Assembly: GCA_020832005.1 (NCBI GenBank)
Contig: JAFIFN010000012.1
Location: 1-47,435, forward strand
Reading direction: 5' to 3'
Source: Gammaproteobacteria bacterium
GTDB taxonomy: Bacteria; Pseudomonadota; Gammaproteobacteria; Steroidobacterales; PWYM01
Length of the DNA stretch: 47,435 bases
The translations under genes were made by a program, and so were the position numbers. Position 1 is the first letter of the stretch. The number at the start of each line of letters is the position of its first letter. Positions 44,897 to 47,435 of the stretch are shown here, one piece after another. Below the pieces are notes generated by a model. The model was not told the origin of the DNA. It worked only from the letters and a program-made list of their open reading frames with translations, and made no database searches.

Positions 44897-45780
44897 ACCG
44901 CCCCGCGCTGCTTGTCGATGCCAGTGTCTATGTCTTCCGCGCCTGGTTCTCGCTGCCGGCCACCCTCACCGCGCCCGACGGTCGGCCCGTCAACGCGTTC
45001 TACGGTTTCGCCCGTTTCCTCCTGGAACTGCTTGTCCGCGAGCAGCCGCGGGCCATCGTCTGCGCCTTTGATGAGAGCCTGACCAGCTCGTTTCGCAACG
45101 AGTTCTATCCCGACTACAAGGCCAACCGCGAGCCGGCCCCGGAGGAGCTCAAGGCGCAGTTCGCCTGGTGTCGCAGCCTGTGCCGTGCACTGGGCGTGCT
45201 GGAACTGGCCGATGGCCGCTACGAGGCCGATGACCTGATCGGCAGCGTGATGCACCGTCACCGCGCGGCTTTTCCCGGCTTTTCGATCCTGACGCGTGAC
45301 AAGGACCTGGCCCAGCTGGTCGGTCCGAATGATGAGTTCTGGGACTATGGCGCCGATCTGCGGCTCGACAGTGATGGCATCGCGCGTCGCTTCGGCCTGC
45401 CGCCTGCGCGCATCGCCGAACTGCTGGCGCTGACCGGCGATGCCGTGGACAACATTCCCGGCGTGCCCGGCATCGGGCCGAAGACCGCCGTGGCCCTGCT
45501 TGCGGCCTTCGGCAGTCTCGACGAGCTGATGGCGCGCCTGGGCGAACTGCCGGCCTCGGGCCTGCGCGGCGCGAAACGCCTGCAGGGCCTGCTGGAGTCA
45601 CACCGGCAGACCGTGGCCATGGCACGGCGCCTGACCGTGATCGCCACCGACGCCCCCGTTCCTGGCGATCCCGCTGCACTTCACCGCGGTGAAGTGGACT
45701 GGCCGGCGCTGGACTCGCTGTTCGCAGAGCTCGGTGTGGGTGAGCGGCTGCGGGGGATGGTGCGGGCGCTCGACGCGTGA
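44893..45780 (+). CDS. 5'-3' exonuclease / flap endonuclease, H3TH type
   Basis: 295 residues from a GTG at 44893. It matches the stand-alone homologue of the 5' nuclease domain of DNA polymerase I. Metal-binding acidic residues are in ALLVDASVYVFRAW, CAFDESLTSSFRNEFYPDYK, RYEADDLIGSV, ILTRDKDLAQLV and LTGDAVDNIPGVPGIGPKTA (H3TH DNA-binding motif). It should remove 5' flaps or RNA primers. Related genes are named xni/exoIX in enterics, but orthology is not sure here. Coupled by GTGA overlaps to the HNH gene before it and the kinase after it. Confidence 0.9.
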   Translation: MNRPALLVDASVYVFRAWFSLPATLTAPDGRPVNAFYGFARFLLELLVREQPRAIVCAFDESLTSSFRNEFYPDYKANREPAPEELKAQFAWCRSLCRALGVLELADGRYEADDLIGSVMHRHRAAFPGFSILTRDKDLAQLVGPNDEFWDYGADLRLDSDGIARRFGLPPARIAELLALTGDAVDNIPGVPGIGPKTAVALLAAFGSLDELMARLGELPASGLRGAKRLQGLLESHRQTVAMARRLTVIATDAPVPGDPAALHRGEVDWPALDSLFAELGVGERLRGMVRALDA

Positions 45781-46655
45781 ACGCGCCAACCCCTGAGCTG
45801 CTGGCGGCCGTTGCGGCCGCCACTGGCCATCACGAGCTGCGGGCCGTGACGTCGATCTCGGGTGGCAGCATCAGCGCGGCCTGGCGCCTGGCCTCGCCAA
45901 CCGGCGCGCTGTTGCTGAAGTTCGCAGATGCCGCGGCGGCAGACATGTTCGCTGCCGAGGCCGAAGGGCTTGCCGCCATTGCCGCCACCGAAACGCTGCG
46001 TGTGCCTGCGGTCCTGGGCACCGGTGTCACCGGGGCCCACGCCTGGCTGGCGCTGGAATGGCTCGATCTCACGGCGCCCGACGAGGCCTGTCAGCGGCGC
46101 CTTGGCGCGGGGTTGGCGGCCATGCACGCGCACAGCGCCGCGCGCCATGGCTGGCACCGCGACAACACCATCGGGGCGACGCCGCAGTCTAACGACTGGT
46201 GCGAAGACTGGTGTGAATTCTGGACCCGGCGCCGGCTGGTGCCCCAGCTGGAGCTGGCTGCAGACAACGGTGCGCCGGCAAGGCTGTGCTCGCTGGGCGA
46301 TCGACTGCTGGGTGCGACCGCGTCGTTGCTGGGCGGTCATGAACCTGCAGCGTCACTGCTGCACGGCGACCTGTGGTCAGGTAACCAGGCTGCCGACAGC
46401 GCCGGCCACCCGGTCATTTTCGACCCGGCCGTGCATTATGGTGATCGCGAAACCGACCTTGCCATGACGCGACTGTTCGGTGGCTTCGCCCCGGCGTTCT
46501 ACGACGCCTACGAGCAGACCTGGCCGCTGCCGGACGGCTGGCAGGCGCGCGTCGCGCTCTACCAGCTCTATCACGTGCTCAATCATTTCAATCTGTTCGG
46601 CGGTGGCTATGGCGCACAGGCCGAGCAGATGATGGCCGGCCTGCTCGAGGCCTGA
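45777..46655 (+). CDS. Fructosamine kinase family protein
   Basis: 292 residues, GTG start overlapping the exonuclease stop. Aminoglycoside-phosphotransferase-like kinase fold: ISGGSISAAWRL (P-loop-like), Lys48 in ALLLKFADA, catalytic block SLLHGDLWSGN (Asp198) and metal Asp216 in VIFDPAVHYGDRETDLAMT, then LFGGFAPAFYDAYEQTWPLP and LYHVLNHFNLFGGGY. These match the FN3K/YniA family, which phosphorylates sugar adducts on protein amines so that they fall off (deglycation). The substrate here is inferred from the family. Its link with two nucleases is unexpected. Confidence 0.93.
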   Translation: MNAPTPELLAAVAAATGHHELRAVTSISGGSISAAWRLASPTGALLLKFADAAAADMFAAEAEGLAAIAATETLRVPAVLGTGVTGAHAWLALEWLDLTAPDEACQRRLGAGLAAMHAHSAARHGWHRDNTIGATPQSNDWCEDWCEFWTRRRLVPQLELAADNGAPARLCSLGDRLLGATASLLGGHEPAASLLHGDLWSGNQAADSAGHPVIFDPAVHYGDRETDLAMTRLFGGFAPAFYDAYEQTWPLPDGWQARVALYQLYHVLNHFNLFGGGYGAQAEQMMAGLLEA

Positions 46656-46666
46656 TTGCCCCGCAC

Positions 46667-47386
46667 TCAGGGCTGCCAGCCCGCCTCGTCACACAGGTAC
46701 AAAAGCGTACCTTCCGGGGCCCGCAGGATGCCCAGGCAGTGGGGCAGCACGGGACGCCGACCGGGTGTGGCGATGTGATGACCGAGCTCGCGAAGCGTCG
46801 CGATGCGCGCGGGCATATCGGCTTCGAAGAAAGCCAGGCCAGGCATCACGCCGGGGTTTTCGTGCAGTCCCAGGTTGACGTCGCTGCCGCTCAGCCGTGT
46901 CCAACGGTGCGGTATATCCCCCGACCAGCCCTCGACCAGTCCCAGTGCCTCCCAGAATCCGCGCGCGGCGGCCAGGTTGCGCGCGCTGAGCGTGTACTCG
47001 CCGAAGAATCCCAGCTGCGAGGGGCCGGCAGTGCGCGGTGGCGGCGAATAGGTGCGCGCCTCGAGCAGCAGCACCGGGCCGCCATCGGGGTCCTGCAGGT
47101 GAATGCGGTTGAAACTGTCCGCGTCCAGATGCGCCTGGATGCTCAGGATCCCCTGGTCTTCGAGTTCGCGATGCCAGCCCAGCAGGCCGGCGTGCACGAA
47201 GGTCGGCGTGATGTCCTCGATGCGCTCGCCGTGCAGGCCCAGCAGCGCGCGGCCGTCGGAGACCACCGCATAGGGGTGGTTCCAGACCTCACCGACCAGC
47301 GCCTGGGAAAATCCCAGTGCCTCGTAGAATGCCAGCGAGGCCTGGATGTCAGGCGCGGGCACGGCGAGTTCCAGGAACCTCTGCAT
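46667..47386 (-). CDS. VOC-family (glyoxalase-like) protein
   Basis: 239 residues from the ATG at 47386 (MQRFLELAVPAPDIQASLAF). Two vicinal-oxygen-chelate modules are seen: the first from FLELAVPAPDIQASLAFYEA to IHLQDPDGGPVLLLEA, the second from LGFFGEYTLSARNLAAARGF to ILRAPEGTLLYLCDE. Such proteins bind a divalent metal and act as dioxygenases, glyoxalases or resistance proteins; the activity cannot be told. It converges on the fructosamine kinase gene with 11 bases between. An in-frame start at 47419 would add 11 residues without similarity. Confidence 0.85.
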   Translation of the reverse strand: MQRFLELAVPAPDIQASLAFYEALGFSQALVGEVWNHPYAVVSDGRALLGLHGERIEDITPTFVHAGLLGWHRELEDQGILSIQAHLDADSFNRIHLQDPDGGPVLLLEARTYSPPPRTAGPSQLGFFGEYTLSARNLAAARGFWEALGLVEGWSGDIPHRWTRLSGSDVNLGLHENPGVMPGLAFFEADMPARIATLRELGHHIATPGRRPVLPHCLGILRAPEGTLLYLCDEAGWQP

Positions 47387-47435
47387 CGCGACACGACTCC
47401 CTGCCAGACGCCAGCCCAAGGCCGATAGCTTAGAT

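Noticed and set aside
44222-46655. Anti-phage defence island based on the HNH nuclease
   Set aside because: No helicase, methylase, cyclase or other defence partner is near, and the neighbours are housekeeping genes; a repair or deglycation role is at least as likely.

Overview
The window reads as a chromosomal segment of a GC-rich, aerobic gammaproteobacterium, probably of the Xanthomonadales/Chromatiales type. The basis is the gene order dprA-smg-topA-tsaC-hemF next to lysM/def-fmt-rsmB-DUF4390-ntrY-ntrX, the priA-argS-SPOR block, oxygen-dependent HemF, a Mg-type HemB and proton-translocating transhydrogenase. This is inference from protein families and gene order; no rRNA or tRNA gene is present to test it. 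Genes are packed tightly with many ATGA/GTGA stop-start overlaps. I see no CRISPR array, prophage, insertion sequence or tRNA.

Layout. 1-2.5 kb: a KefB-type antiporter cut by the window edge, then a PQQ-dependent sugar dehydrogenase lipoprotein. 2.5-7.3 kb (minus): an apparent operon prlC-xthA-HD phosphohydrolase-MBL hydrolase. 7.5-11.8 kb (plus): gor, hemB, aroE, tag and a MAPEG protein. 11.8-18.3 kb: accessory region with an ASCH protein, an unknown secreted protein, a glycosyltransferase coupled to a serine-acetyltransferase-like gene, and a large secreted subtilase. 18.4-25.6 kb (minus): lysM lipoprotein, dprA, smg, topA, tsaC, hemF. 25.8-32.8 kb (plus): def, fmt, rsmB, DUF4390, then an NtrY-type kinase and an NtrX-type regulator. 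32.9-39.0 kb (minus): priA, argS, SPOR protein, and a cytochrome b561-cytochrome c fusion. 39.4-41.1 kb (plus): ECF-type sigma factor, single-pass membrane protein, small secreted protein and DUF3106 protein. 41.2-44.0 kb (minus): pntAA-pntAB-pntB. 44.2-46.7 kb (plus): HNH nuclease, 5'-3' exonuclease and fructosamine kinase, translationally coupled. 46.7-47.4 kb (minus): VOC-family protein.

How the genes fit together. Most are housekeeping: peptide and protein start processing (def, fmt, prlC), DNA repair, restart and uptake (xthA, tag, dprA, topA, priA, exonuclease), haem synthesis (hemB, hemF), redox balance (gor, pntAB) and translation (argS, tsaC, rsmB). No single obvious new defence or mobile system stands out. 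The points most worth a second look are: a sigma-54-type regulator that has lost the GAFTGA loop and key ATPase residues; intrinsic terminators placed just before topA and dprA; a perfect 27-bp inverted repeat at 41.1 kb; paired DnaA-box-like sites with an AT-rich tract between priA and the sigma operon; the HNH-exonuclease-fructosamine kinase cassette; and a bacterial HD protein resembling class I cyclic nucleotide phosphodiesterases beside a secreted MBL hydrolase.
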